A DNA stretch of 23,730 bases, from positions 1-23,730 of the forward strand of contig JAFPXF010000053.1 in NCBI GenBank assembly GCA_017394765.1, in the 5' to 3' direction. Positions 6,550 to 14,299 of this stretch are shown piece by piece. The notes under the pieces were generated by a model. It ran no database searches. It saw only the letters and a program-made list of their open reading frames with translations, and was not told the origin of the DNA. Within the stretch, counting starts at the first letter, position 1; each line of letters opens with the position of its first letter. The translations under genes were made by a program, and so were the position numbers. Source of the stretch: Bacteroidales bacterium. Lineage in GTDB: Bacteria; Bacteroidota; Bacteroidia; Bacteroidales; WCHB1-69.

Positions 6550-7161
6550 ATGAAAGCAAAAAACATTATCATGGCAGCCCTTGCCTTACTAATGGCCACC
6601 GGCTGCAACGGACAAAGCAAACAAGAAGTCAAACAATCAAACAATAAAGCAATGAGCAAATCAATCGTCATTTTCTTCTCCCATGCGGGCGACAACTACA
6701 GCGTGGGTAATATCGAAGTCGGCAACACCAAGATTGTGGCCGACTATATCAGCGAAATCGCGGGTGCTGAACAGTTTGAAATCGTCACCCACAAGTACGA
6801 CGGCATGGCCTACACGCCGCTCATCAACCTTGCCAAAGAGGAAGCCAACAAAGGCGAGCTGCCGCCTTACGAGGGCAACGCTCCCGACCTCTCGCAGTAC
6901 GACACCGTTTTCATCGGTGGCCCCGTGTGGTGGGGCACCTATCCGCAGGTGATGTTCACGCTGTTCAAGGACATCAACCTCGACGGTAAGACCGTTATCC
7001 CCTTCACCACCCACGAAGGCAGCGGCTTGGCCTCTTGCGTTAGCGATGTGAAAAAGGCTTTCCCGAAAGCCAACGTCACCCAAGGCTTTAGCATCTATGG
7101 CCACGAAGTGCGTAGCGGAAGAGTCAAGGTGGAGAAATGGCTGAAGGGATTGGGATTTTGA
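6550..7161 (+). CDS. Flavodoxin-like lipoprotein
   Basis: The 203-aa product starts with a lipoprotein signal ending LMATGC (C19), then a 15-residue polar linker, then a flavodoxin fold starting at an internal M35 (MSKSIVIFFSHAGDNYSVG). FMN-loop motifs GGPVWWGTYP and THEGSG are present, in the style of the Flavodoxin_4 family. Flavodoxins carry electrons on FMN, usually in the cytosol, so the lipid anchor implies a periplasmic or outer-membrane role. An ATG at 6652 could in principle give a cytosolic form. It follows the SDR by 12 nt. Confidence 0.88.
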   Translation: MKAKNIIMAALALLMATGCNGQSKQEVKQSNNKAMSKSIVIFFSHAGDNYSVGNIEVGNTKIVADYISEIAGAEQFEIVTHKYDGMAYTPLINLAKEEANKGELPPYEGNAPDLSQYDTVFIGGPVWWGTYPQVMFTLFKDINLDGKTVIPFTTHEGSGLASCVSDVKKAFPKANVTQGFSIYGHEVRSGRVKVEKWLKGLGF

Positions 7162-7182
7162 AAACAATAAAAAAACAATACG

Positions 7183-7869
7183 ATGAAGAAGTTAGCATTA
7201 TTTGCATTGGCCGCACTAATATTGTCGGCCTGCAACCAACAAGAAAACCATCAGGACAACACCAATCAAAACACACCTCAAATGAAAACAGAAACGACTA
7301 TTAACGATGTGGCTGGCCGCACGAACTTCGGCTCTAATCATGCCCTCGTGACTACACCCCAGCCTTGCGTGATGATTGCCACTTGGGACAAAGACCACAA
7401 CCCCGACGTGATGATGGCCGCTTGGGCCGGACAACTGGATTATAACCAGATTGTCATCAGCCTCAGCAAACATAAGACCACCGACAATCTTGAACTGACT
7501 GGTGCTTTCACCGTCAGCTTTGCCGACGAGCGCACCGTAGACGAGTCAGATTATTTCGGCCTCGTCAGTGCCAACGATGTGCCCGACAAGGTAGCCCGCA
7601 CTGGCTTTACCTTCATCCCCAGTCCCAACGTGGACGCGCCCATCATCAACGAGTATCCGCTCACATTAGAGTGCCGTGTGGTGAGCTTTGAGGAAGGCAT
7701 GTTGATTGGCGAAGTAATCAACCAAAGCGCCGACGAGAGCATCCTCACCGATGGCAAGGTTGACCTCGCCAAACTCAAGCCCATCGTTTTCGATGCCTCC
7801 GCTATGTGCTACCGTTCCATCGGCGACAGCGTCGGCCAAGCCTGGGGCAGCGGGAAAAAATATCTATAA
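7183..7869 (+). CDS. Flavin reductase-like split-barrel lipoprotein
   Basis: The 228-aa product has a lipoprotein signal (LILSAC, C17), a Gln/Asn-rich linker to residue 33, and then a flavin-reductase-like FMN-binding split barrel starting at internal M34. Visible domain features are PCVMIATWDKDHNPDVMMAAWAG, ISLSKHKTTDNL and SFADERTVDESDYFG. The fold binds FMN and either reduces flavin or acts as a small flavoprotein reductase. It lies 21 nt after the flavodoxin gene, so the two may form one extracytoplasmic electron route. An internal ATG at 7282 would give a form without the anchor. Confidence 0.87.
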   Translation: MKKLALFALAALILSACNQQENHQDNTNQNTPQMKTETTINDVAGRTNFGSNHALVTTPQPCVMIATWDKDHNPDVMMAAWAGQLDYNQIVISLSKHKTTDNLELTGAFTVSFADERTVDESDYFGLVSANDVPDKVARTGFTFIPSPNVDAPIINEYPLTLECRVVSFEEGMLIGEVINQSADESILTDGKVDLAKLKPIVFDASAMCYRSIGDSVGQAWGSGKKYL

Positions 7870-7888
7870 GAATCAAAACATCGAATCA

Positions 7889-8932
7889 ATGAAACGAATT
7901 ATCATAGCATTGCTATTATCAACATCATTATCAGTTATGGCGCAGAAAGAAACTCTCAACCCCTGGGGACTGGTCTATGACGGTGCCCTGACGGAGAACA
8001 TTGCGGGCGAAGTGAACATCCACCCCGTAACTTACATGGTAGACGGCATCAGCGTGGCCGCCAACGTCTATCTGCCCAAGGGCTACGGTCCCAGCAAGCA
8101 GTATCCCGCCGTGGTGGTGAGCCATCCCAACGGGGGCGTGAAGGAACAGGTGAGTGGCATGTTTGCCCAGAAACTTGCGGAAGCAGGTTACGTCACCATC
8201 GCCTGCGATGCCCGCTATCAGGGACAAAGCGGTGGCCTTCCCCGGGGCAACGACATCCCCTTCGTGCGCATGGGCGACATCCACGGCATGATTGACTATA
8301 TCTCACAATTTCCCGGTGTTGACAAGGAGCGCATCGGTGCCCTCGGCATCTGCGGTGGTGGTGGTTATACCGTGGCCGTGGCACAAAGCGACAAGCGCAT
8401 CAAAGCGGTGGCAGCGTTGAGCATGTTCAACACAGGCCGCGTGAGGCGCAACGGCTACTGCGACTCGCAGATAGCCACCATCCAGGAGCGACTCGCACAA
8501 GCCAGTGCTGCACGTCAGCAGGAAGCCGAGACGGGTATGACCGTCTATCCACCTAAGGCCAAGCCCATGATCGAGGAAGAAATTGCAAAACTACCGTTTG
8601 AACTCTACCGCGAAGGACAGTTCTATTATGTCACCTCAAAATATGCCCACGCCAACGATGGTGCCTCGGCTCCCATCAGTTGTCTGCTCGACCTGATGAT
8701 GTGGGATGCCACCGACCGTATGGAATTCATCAACCAGCCTTTGTTGCTGATGGTCGGCGAAAAGGCCGACTCACACTACATGTCGGAAGAGGCCATGCAG
8801 AAAGCCACCGGCACTGACGACAAGGAACTGTTTGTCGTCCCTGGTGCATCGCACATCAAGACCTACTATGTACCCGAATATGTCGAACAGGAACGCGCCA
8901 AGTTGGTGGAGTTTTTCAACAGAAATCTTTAA
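7889..8932 (+). CDS. Secreted alpha/beta hydrolase, DLH-like, Cys nucleophile
   Basis: The product of about 347 aa has a cleavable signal peptide (MKRIIIALLLSTSLSVMAQ, cleavage near A18) and an alpha/beta-hydrolase domain (YPAVVVSHPNGGVKEQ, VTIACDARYQGQSGG). The nucleophile elbow is LGICGGGGY, putting Cys (C155) where most hydrolases have Ser, as in dienelactone hydrolases. A C-terminal GASHIKTY gives the catalytic His. I chose the ATG at 7889 because it begins the signal peptide; the longer frame overlaps the upstream gene. It is likely periplasmic and acts on an ester, thioester or lactone of unknown identity. Confidence 0.88.
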   Translation: MKRIIIALLLSTSLSVMAQKETLNPWGLVYDGALTENIAGEVNIHPVTYMVDGISVAANVYLPKGYGPSKQYPAVVVSHPNGGVKEQVSGMFAQKLAEAGYVTIACDARYQGQSGGLPRGNDIPFVRMGDIHGMIDYISQFPGVDKERIGALGICGGGGYTVAVAQSDKRIKAVAALSMFNTGRVRRNGYCDSQIATIQERLAQASAARQQEAETGMTVYPPKAKPMIEEEIAKLPFELYREGQFYYVTSKYAHANDGASAPISCLLDLMMWDATDRMEFINQPLLLMVGEKADSHYMSEEAMQKATGTDDKELFVVPGASHIKTYYVPEYVEQERAKLVEFFNRNL

Positions 8933-8946
8933 TAACACGCAATTAA

Positions 8947-10059
8947 ATGAAGAAACACCTTATCATTGGAATGTTTGCTGCCGCGTTTGCTTTTGCGGCT
9001 TGCGGCAACAAAACCACTTCCACGGAAAGAGACATGAACACTTTGAGTTTTACCACCGAACAGGCGACCTTCATGTCGGCCATCGCCTGCAACGAGGCCA
9101 AAGCCGACTATGTTGCATTGGCTGAGGCCATCAACAATGGTTTGGATGCCGGCCTGACGGTCAGCCAAGTCAAGGAGGCCCTGAGCCAACTCTATGCCTA
9201 TACTGGATTTCCGCGTTCCTTGAATGCTCTCGGCACCTTGCAGAAGGTGTTGGAGCAACGCCAAAACGAGGGCAAAACCACCGAGGAAGGCGTTGAGGCA
9301 TCGCCACTTCCGAGCAACTACAATGCTTTGGCACAAGGCACCGAGGTTCAAACCGAGGTGAGCGGTCGCCCCTTTGACTTTGCCTTCTCCCCTGCCGAAG
9401 ACTATTACCTGAAAGCCCACCTTTTCGGTGACATTTTCGCCCGCGACAACCTCACCCATGCCGACCGCGAACTCATCACCGTGAGTGCGTTGAGCGGGTT
9501 GGAGAATGTGATGCCACAGTTGCAGGCGCATGTGCGCGGTGCGTTGAATATGGGTGTCAGCGAAAAACAACTGCGCAGCATCCCTGTGGCTTTGAAAACC
9601 AATGGGTTGCAAGCCGAGGCCTTGCGCTGTGAGGCCGCCATCGCTGCCGCTGTGGATGGTAAGACGGATGTGGCGTGCGCCCAGTCGCCTTGGCCAATTG
9701 GTGAACTAAACACGGCATACGCCCAGTATTTCATCGGCAACAGCTATTTGGCTCCGATGGACGGAGGCATGGCCAACGTCACCTTCGAGCCCGGTTGCCG
9801 CAACAATTGGCATATCCATCATAACATGGTGCAGGTGTTGGTGTGCGTGAGCGGCAGAGGCTGGTATCAGGAATGGGGCAAGGAGCCTGTGGAGTTGAAG
9901 CCCGGCGTGATCATCGCCATCCCCGAAGGCGCGAAGCACTGGCATGGTGCCGCCAAAGACAGCTGGATGCAGCATCTCACCTATCATACCGACGTGAAAG
10001 GCAATCCAAGCAACGAATGGCTTGAGGCCGTAGATGATGAACAGTATAACAAACTATAA
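8947..10059 (+). CDS. Carboxymuconolactone decarboxylase-cupin fusion lipoprotein
   Basis: The 370-aa product has a lipoprotein signal (FAFAAC, C19) and three domains. The first CMD-like domain spans about 35-110. The second, about 150-235 (HADRELITVSALSGLENVMPQLQAHVRGALNMG), matches the gamma-CMD pattern. A cupin follows at about 265-350 with metal ligands H289/H291 and HWH at 331-333 (IPEGAKHWHG). No AhpD-type CxxC is present, so peroxidase activity is unlikely. CMD-cupin proteins are usually cytosolic; here the anchor places it outside. Internal M30 (ATG 9034) starts the CMD domain. It is 14 nt after the hydrolase. Confidence 0.87.
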   Translation: MKKHLIIGMFAAAFAFAACGNKTTSTERDMNTLSFTTEQATFMSAIACNEAKADYVALAEAINNGLDAGLTVSQVKEALSQLYAYTGFPRSLNALGTLQKVLEQRQNEGKTTEEGVEASPLPSNYNALAQGTEVQTEVSGRPFDFAFSPAEDYYLKAHLFGDIFARDNLTHADRELITVSALSGLENVMPQLQAHVRGALNMGVSEKQLRSIPVALKTNGLQAEALRCEAAIAAAVDGKTDVACAQSPWPIGELNTAYAQYFIGNSYLAPMDGGMANVTFEPGCRNNWHIHHNMVQVLVCVSGRGWYQEWGKEPVELKPGVIIAIPEGAKHWHGAAKDSWMQHLTYHTDVKGNPSNEWLEAVDDEQYNKL

Positions 10060-10062
10060 ACG

Positions 10063-11076
10063 ATGAAAACAAAAACTATCATTATCGCAGCATTCTCACT
10101 GCTTTTCGCCGTGAGCTGCGCAGGACAATCCAACAAATCGCAAACTACTGAAAACATGGAAAATACAACGACACCCGAACAGAAGGAATCGGTCGTTTAC
10201 ATGACCACAGAAATCACACCCGATGCACTCATCCGTGTTTACGAAGCCCTTGGCGTGAAAGCCGAAGGCCGCGTGGCCGTGAAGATCAGCACGGGCGAGT
10301 CACAACATTCGAACCATCTGAGGCCGGAGTTCATCAAGAGCTTTGTGCAGAGCGCCAACGGCACCATCGTGGAGTGCAACACGGCCTACGAAGGCAGCCG
10401 TAACAACACCGAGAAGCACAGACAAGCCATCGCAGAACGCGGCTACGGCGACATTGCCATGGTGGATATCATGGACGAGGATGGCGAGATGAAGCTTCCC
10501 GTGCGCGACACCACCTACATGAAATACAACATCGTGGGCGACCATTTGCAGAACTACGATTTCATGATCAACCTCGCACACTTCAAGGGTCACCAGATGG
10601 CTGGTTTCGGTGGTGTGCTGAAGAACCAGAGCATCGGCGTGGCCTCGTCGAACGGCAAGGCGTACATCCATTCTAACGGCCTGACTGAAGATGCTAACCA
10701 CCTTTGGGAGAATATCCATCCCGAGAACCAGGACAAATTCATCGAGTGCATGGCCACCGCCGCCGCTGCCGTAGCCGACTATTTTGGCGACAAAATTATC
10801 TACATCGCCGTGATGAACAACATCTCCATCGACTGCGACTGCAACGGACATCCCGCCAAGCCCGAGCTGAAGGACATGGGCATCCTGGCCTCCACCGACC
10901 CTGTTGCGCTTGACCAGGCCTGCATCGACCAAGTGTATCGCCACCAAAACGTGGAAGGCGATGATGCCACTTCGCTCATCAACCGTATCGAAGACCGCCA
11001 CGGTCTTCACATTCTCGAACACGCCGAGAAAATCGGATTGGGCTCGAGACAATACAAGATGGTGCATTTGCATTAA
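10063..11076 (+). CDS. DUF362 domain lipoprotein
   Basis: The 337-aa product has a lipoprotein signal (LLFAVSC, C19) and a DUF362 domain over most of its length. Family features are AHFKGHQMAGFGGVLKNQSIG, NISIDCDCNGHPAKPELKDMG and DPVALDQACID. DUF362 often accompanies ferredoxin domains, but none is fused here and the activity is unknown. An internal ATG at 10156 opens MENTTTPEQKE before the domain. It follows the CMD-cupin gene by only 3 nt, so translation is probably coupled. It lies just before the transporter. Confidence 0.88.
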   Translation: MKTKTIIIAAFSLLFAVSCAGQSNKSQTTENMENTTTPEQKESVVYMTTEITPDALIRVYEALGVKAEGRVAVKISTGESQHSNHLRPEFIKSFVQSANGTIVECNTAYEGSRNNTEKHRQAIAERGYGDIAMVDIMDEDGEMKLPVRDTTYMKYNIVGDHLQNYDFMINLAHFKGHQMAGFGGVLKNQSIGVASSNGKAYIHSNGLTEDANHLWENIHPENQDKFIECMATAAAAVADYFGDKIIYIAVMNNISIDCDCNGHPAKPELKDMGILASTDPVALDQACIDQVYRHQNVEGDDATSLINRIEDRHGLHILEHAEKIGLGSRQYKMVHLH

Positions 11077-11079
11077 GCA

Positions 11080-11991
11080 ATGGAGTTTTGCCGCATGAAA
11101 ACGGGAAAACAAAACAAGTCTTCTTTCGGTCCGATACTCATCATTCTGGCGGGCATCTTCTGGGGCAGCATGGGCATTTTTGTCCGAAGGCTTGCCGAGT
11201 ATGGTTTCACTCCCATCCAGATTGTTTGCATCCGTGTGGTGCTGGCGGCGTTGATATTTAGCGTGATACAGCTCGTCAAAGACCCCAAAGGATTCAGGAT
11301 TTCCCTGCGCGACATCCCGCTCTTTCTCGGCCTTGGACTTGGCAGCATACTCTTCTTCACGGTGTGCTATTTTACGGCCATCTCGATGATGACGCTCTCC
11401 ACAGCGGCTATTCTGCTTTATACCTCGCCTATCTGGATCATGCTGATGTCGCTGCTGTTCTTCCATGAGAAGCTGGCGGTGCGGAAAGTCCTCGCCCTTG
11501 CGCTTGCCTTTGGTGGGTGCGTGCTGGTATCCGGCATCTCGGGCGGAGGTCTGACCTTGACGGGGTTCCTTGTCGGTCTCGGCGCCGGTGTGGGTTACGG
11601 ATTGTACAGCATTCTCGGCACCGTCGCTCTAAGGCGTTACTCGCCATACACCGTCACCACTTGGACATTTGTTATTGCGGCCATCGGCTCCATCCTGATG
11701 AGCCATCCGGCGGATATGGTTGCGAAATGCGCTGCCGCCCCGTCGCAGCTTGGTCTATGGGGCTTCGGTCTGTTGACGGCCTTGGTGACGGCAGTCATTC
11801 CATTCCTCGCTTACACGCTCGGCCTACGCAGCGTCGAAGCCAGCAAAGCAGGCATCCTTGCTACGGTGGAACCGATGGTGGCCACGCTGATTGGAGTTTT
11901 GGTGTTTTCCGAACCCTTGACCCTCATGTCGGGACTTGGTGTGCTGCTGATTCTGGCAGCGGTGGTGATTCTGAATGTTTCCAAGGAATAA
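11080..11991 (+). CDS. EamA/DMT family transporter
   Basis: The 303-aa protein has about ten hydrophobic segments in two EamA repeats (GPILIILAGIFWGSMGIFVRR and the second half from GFLVGLGAGVGYGLYSILG). LGLRSVEASKAGILATVEP is a typical C-terminal EamA stretch. DMT-superfamily carriers export or import small metabolites; the substrate is unknown. It starts 3 nt after DUF362 (ATG 11095 is an alternative) and is the likely last gene of the operon, perhaps exporting a detoxified product. Confidence 0.9.
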   Translation: MEFCRMKTGKQNKSSFGPILIILAGIFWGSMGIFVRRLAEYGFTPIQIVCIRVVLAALIFSVIQLVKDPKGFRISLRDIPLFLGLGLGSILFFTVCYFTAISMMTLSTAAILLYTSPIWIMLMSLLFFHEKLAVRKVLALALAFGGCVLVSGISGGGLTLTGFLVGLGAGVGYGLYSILGTVALRRYSPYTVTTWTFVIAAIGSILMSHPADMVAKCAAAPSQLGLWGFGLLTALVTAVIPFLAYTLGLRSVEASKAGILATVEPMVATLIGVLVFSEPLTLMSGLGVLLILAAVVILNVSKE

Positions 11992-11992
11992 A

Positions 11993-12019
11993 CGAAGGCT
12001 GGGGTTGCGTATTTATTTG
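11993..12019 (+). repeat. Hairpin element copy 3, 3' half only, fused to promoter
   Basis: CGAAGGCTGGGGTTGCG followed by TATTTATTTG matches the loop and right arm of the repeated hairpin family directly after the transporter stop. The left arm is missing, being replaced by the gene's own 3' end, so the full stem cannot form. Like copy 2 it runs straight into a TAnnTTTG motif (12020). Confidence 0.55.
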
Positions 12020-12027
12020 TACTTTTG
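12020..12027 (+). promoter_or_regulatory. -7 promoter motif of the flavoprotein gene
   Basis: TACTTTTG matches TAnnTTTG, 18 nt before the ATG at 12046. It implies that the flavoprotein/AlkZ-related pair is transcribed separately from the redox operon. Confidence 0.6.
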
Positions 12028-12045
12028 TCGCAAAACTGAATCAAT

Positions 12046-12663
12046 ATGAAAGCATTACTCATCAACGGAAGTCCACACGTCAACGGTTGCACGGCGACTG
12101 CCTTGGGCATTGTGGCAAAGGAATTGGAAAAGAACGGCATTGAGGCCGAAATCGCCCATGTCGGCAATAAGAACATCCGTGGTTGCATCGCCTGCATCAA
12201 GTGTCAGCAGACGGGTCGTTGCGTGTTCAACGACATGGTGAACGAGCTGGCTCCGAAGTTCGAGGAGGCCGATGCCTTGGTTATTGGTTCGCCGGTGTAT
12301 TACGCTGGAATGGCGGGCACGATGAATTCCTTCCTCGACCGCCTCTTCTTCAGCACACCATTCAGCAAGCGCATGAAGGTGGGTGCCGCCGTCAGTTCGG
12401 CGCGTCGTGCGGGCACCACCGCCACCTTCGACCAGTTGAACAAGTATTTCACCATCAGTGAGATGCCCGTTGCCTCGGGACGTTATTGGAACATGGTGCA
12501 TGGTTATTCGATGGAAGATGTGATGCGCGACGAGGAAGGTGTTCAAAACCTCCGCATCCTTGCCCGCAACATTGCCTTCCTTGTCAAAGCCATCGCCGCC
12601 GAGAAGGAGAGGAACGGCCTGCCGGAGAAAGAAGAGATTGTGTTCACGAACTTTATCAGATAA
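12046..12663 (+). CDS. Iron-sulfur flavoprotein (Isf-like, flavodoxin fold)
   Basis: The 205-aa product has an NADPH-dependent FMN reductase/flavodoxin fold (MKALLINGSPHVNGCTATAL as phosphate-binding loop; VIGSPVYYAGMAG). It carries a compact cysteine motif C47-x2-C50-x2-C53-x5-C59, matching the CX2CX2CX4-7C pattern known for 4Fe-4S clusters in Isf proteins. Such enzymes shuttle electrons to quinones, peroxide or O2. It is cytosolic, with no signal. A separate promoter sits at 12020, and the AlkZ-related gene follows 3 nt after its stop. Confidence 0.87.
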   Translation: MKALLINGSPHVNGCTATALGIVAKELEKNGIEAEIAHVGNKNIRGCIACIKCQQTGRCVFNDMVNELAPKFEEADALVIGSPVYYAGMAGTMNSFLDRLFFSTPFSKRMKVGAAVSSARRAGTTATFDQLNKYFTISEMPVASGRYWNMVHGYSMEDVMRDEEGVQNLRILARNIAFLVKAIAAEKERNGLPEKEEIVFTNFIR

Positions 12664-12666
12664 AAC

Positions 12667-13311
12667 TTGAATTCCGAACCATATATATGCAATGCCGAGA
12701 CGATGGAGCGCGCCATCCGTGAGGTGGGCATCATCCCGTTTTTCAAGAGCGACATTCCAGGGTATTCCATCAAGGAACTGACGCTGCCAGAGTTTTGGTT
12801 CGACGGCGAAGAGGACACGCTCGGCCCATGGGACTGGAAGATCGACTGCCTCGAGAGCGGCGACATCGCTTACGGGAAATACCTCTGCGGGAGTAAGGCC
12901 GCCTTCGCGACGATGCCGTTCTACCGCGAGCTGATGAACCTTCGTCGTGCGACTACCCAACCCGACAAAGACGGACAAAAGATCATGGAATATCTTGCTC
13001 AGCGAGGCAGCATCACTATCAAGGAGGTGCGGGCCTTGTTAGGTGTAAAGAAAGGCGCCGCCGATGCCGCCATCGCGAAGCTGCAGCACCAATGTCGCGT
13101 CGTCACGGGTGTGATTGAGCGTGTATACCGTGGCCCCGAGCAGACCTACAACGGCTGGCAGGTCTCATACTTCTGCACGCCGGAGTCGCTGTTCGAAGAC
13201 GCGCTCCAATCCAACCACACACCCGAGGAATCGCAGGAATTCTTGACAGACCACATCGCTAAGTTGTTCCCAGAGGCTACGCACAAGCAGCTATTGAAGG
13301 TGCTGAGGTGA
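12667..13311 (+). CDS. AlkZ-related protein (winged-helix)
   Basis: The 214-aa protein resembles the uncharacterised AlkZ-related family as I remember it: YICNAETMERAIREVGIIPFFKSDIPG near the N-terminus, then PEFWFDGEEDTLGPWDWK and AYGKYLCGSKAAF. A winged-helix-like middle follows (GSITIKEVRALLGVKKGAADAAIAKLQ). AlkZ/YcaQ enzymes unhook DNA crosslinks, but the catalytic QxQ/D is not obvious here, so activity is uncertain. The likely start is TTG 12667, because the conserved SEPYICNAET stretch precedes the first ATG (12703). It is coupled to the flavoprotein gene. Confidence 0.7.
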   Translation: MNSEPYICNAETMERAIREVGIIPFFKSDIPGYSIKELTLPEFWFDGEEDTLGPWDWKIDCLESGDIAYGKYLCGSKAAFATMPFYRELMNLRRATTQPDKDGQKIMEYLAQRGSITIKEVRALLGVKKGAADAAIAKLQHQCRVVTGVIERVYRGPEQTYNGWQVSYFCTPESLFEDALQSNHTPEESQEFLTDHIAKLFPEATHKQLLKVLR

Positions 13312-13321
13312 TTAAGGGAAT

Positions 13322-13360
13322 CCGCGACTTGGGCGAAGACCTGGGTTGCGGTTTTTTTTT
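13322..13360 (+). terminator. Hairpin element copy 4, terminator of AlkZ-related gene
   Basis: Outer stem CCGCGAC (13322-13328)/GTTGCGG (13345-13351) and inner stem TTGGGC/ACCTGG, with one C-A mismatch next to the GAAG loop, are followed by nine T. It lies 10 nt after the gene and is a strong + strand rho-independent terminator of the repeated family. Confidence 0.85.
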
Positions 13361-13380
13361 ACGGTTCTCAAATTAAAACA

Positions 13381-13413
13381 ATCCGCGACCCAAGCTGTGC
13401 TTAGGTCGCGGAT
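13381..13413 (-). terminator. Hairpin element copy 5, minus orientation
   Basis: ATCCGCGACC (13381-13390) and GGTCGCGGAT (13404-13413) form a 10-bp stem, with an AAG/CTT extension toward the loop. Read on the minus strand it keeps the family GCTTGGGT-GCGG right arm and ends ATTGTTTTAATTT. It therefore serves the minus gene ending at 13437. It faces copy 4 tail to tail. Confidence 0.8.
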
Positions 13414-13436
13414 GTGTTATTGAGGTTTTATCGCGC

Positions 13437-14096
13437 TTAATAAGCAGCGGTAAAACGCTCCTTGTGGTGGTTCTCCTGCTCCAATTCATCGACCATCGCC
13501 ACGGCGTAGTCCTCGACGGAGATGAAGCTCTCGCCTTTCTCATCAAAGAGCATGTCGTCCTTGCCCAAACGATATTTGCCTGTGCGCACACCCGTGGTCA
13601 TGTTGCCGAGGTTGCCTGCGGGTGAGAAGAAAACCCAGTCGATGTCGTTCTCTTTCATCAGGGTGTTGAGGTAGAACTCGCCAAGACTCTTCACACCGGG
13701 CAGCCATGCTTCTGGCAGCGTGCCGGTATCGACAAGGCGCACGCCCGGCTTTACAAACAAAGTGCCTGCACCTCCCACAATCAGCAGACGGCGCACACCC
13801 GCTTGCTTGGCACCCTCGACAATCTTCGGATAGTTCTCTAACGTGTCCTCATATTGGCGAGGATTGGCCCAACCCGGGTTGTAGGCACTGACAATGGCAT
13901 CCTTGCCTTTGGCTATTTTGGCCAACTCTGCAGGATTGGTAGCATCGGCCACCACGTACTCAATCAGTGGATTCTTCACTTTGACGCTTTCCATGTTGCG
14001 CACGATGGCCGTCACCTTGTGACCGCGCATCACCAGTTCGTTCAAAAGGGCACTGCCCACGAAGCCTGTGGCTCCAATCAATACTACGTTTTTCAT
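13437..14096 (-). CDS. NAD(P)-binding oxidoreductase (atypical SDR, NmrA-like)
   Basis: The 219-aa protein begins with a Rossmann motif (KNVVLIGATGFVGSALL; GATGFVG at 8-14), then NAD(P)-discriminating IVRNMESVK and ADATNPAELAKIAKG, and later GVRRLLIVGGAGTLFV. It lacks the YxxxK of classical SDRs, fitting atypical SDRs that act as NAD(P)H-binding reductases or redox sensors. It is divergent from an HxlR regulator, a pairing common for QorB-type enzymes. The promoter at 14141-14148 is flanked by the likely HxlR operator. Confidence 0.88.
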   Translation of the reverse strand: MKNVVLIGATGFVGSALLNELVMRGHKVTAIVRNMESVKVKNPLIEYVVADATNPAELAKIAKGKDAIVSAYNPGWANPRQYEDTLENYPKIVEGAKQAGVRRLLIVGGAGTLFVKPGVRLVDTGTLPEAWLPGVKSLGEFYLNTLMKENDIDWVFFSPAGNLGNMTTGVRTGKYRLGKDDMLFDEKGESFISVEDYAVAMVDELEQENHHKERFTAAY

Positions 14097-14140
14097 CTTT
14101 TAATGTATTTGTTTGATTATTTAGGTGTCGTTTGATGGGA

Positions 14141-14148
14141 CAAAAGTA
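14141..14148 (-). promoter_or_regulatory. -7 promoter motif of the NAD(P)-binding oxidoreductase
   Basis: The minus strand reads TACTTTTG, an exact TAnnTTTG, 44 nt before the ATG at 14096. The inverted repeat at 14149-14163 abuts it upstream, in the spacer. Confidence 0.6.
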
Positions 14149-14163
14149 GTTACTTTCAGTAAC
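14149..14163. promoter_or_regulatory. Likely HxlR operator GTTACT-N3-AGTAAC
   Basis: GTTACT (14149-14154) and AGTAAC (14158-14163) form a perfect inverted repeat touching the -7 motif of the divergent oxidoreductase gene. Another GGTTAC half lies at 14193-14198. HxlR proteins bind symmetric sites as dimers. Position in the core promoter suggests repression of the oxidoreductase. Confidence 0.6.
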
Positions 14164-14287
14164 CTACACAAGAAGGCACTGGAAAGTGACTTGGTTACAA
14201 AAAAGTTTGAATTACTTATTTTCAAGCATTTATGGAACAATAAAAAATATCTTTTTTTGAACACCAAGTTTCTTTCGGAAATTATTG

Positions 14288-14295
14288 TACTTTTG
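14288..14295 (+). promoter_or_regulatory. -7 promoter motif of the HxlR-sirtuin operon
   Basis: TACTTTTG matches TAnnTTTG and ends 4 nt before the ATG at 14300. Transcription would start about at the start codon, so the mRNA is predicted to be leaderless. Confidence 0.6.
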
Positions 14296-14299
14296 CGGC

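Noticed and set aside
8947..10059. AhpD-type peroxidase for the CMD protein
   Set aside because: No CxxC motif is present in either CMD-like domain.
10300..11466. 388-codon minus-strand open frame opposite DUF362 and the transporter
   Set aside because: It is antisense to two well-recognised genes, is rich in His/Asp/Val as expected of a mirror frame in this composition, and matches no family.
12055..12978. 307-codon minus frame opposite the flavoprotein and AlkZ-related genes
   Set aside because: It spans two real genes and their junction in antisense, with no motif of its own.
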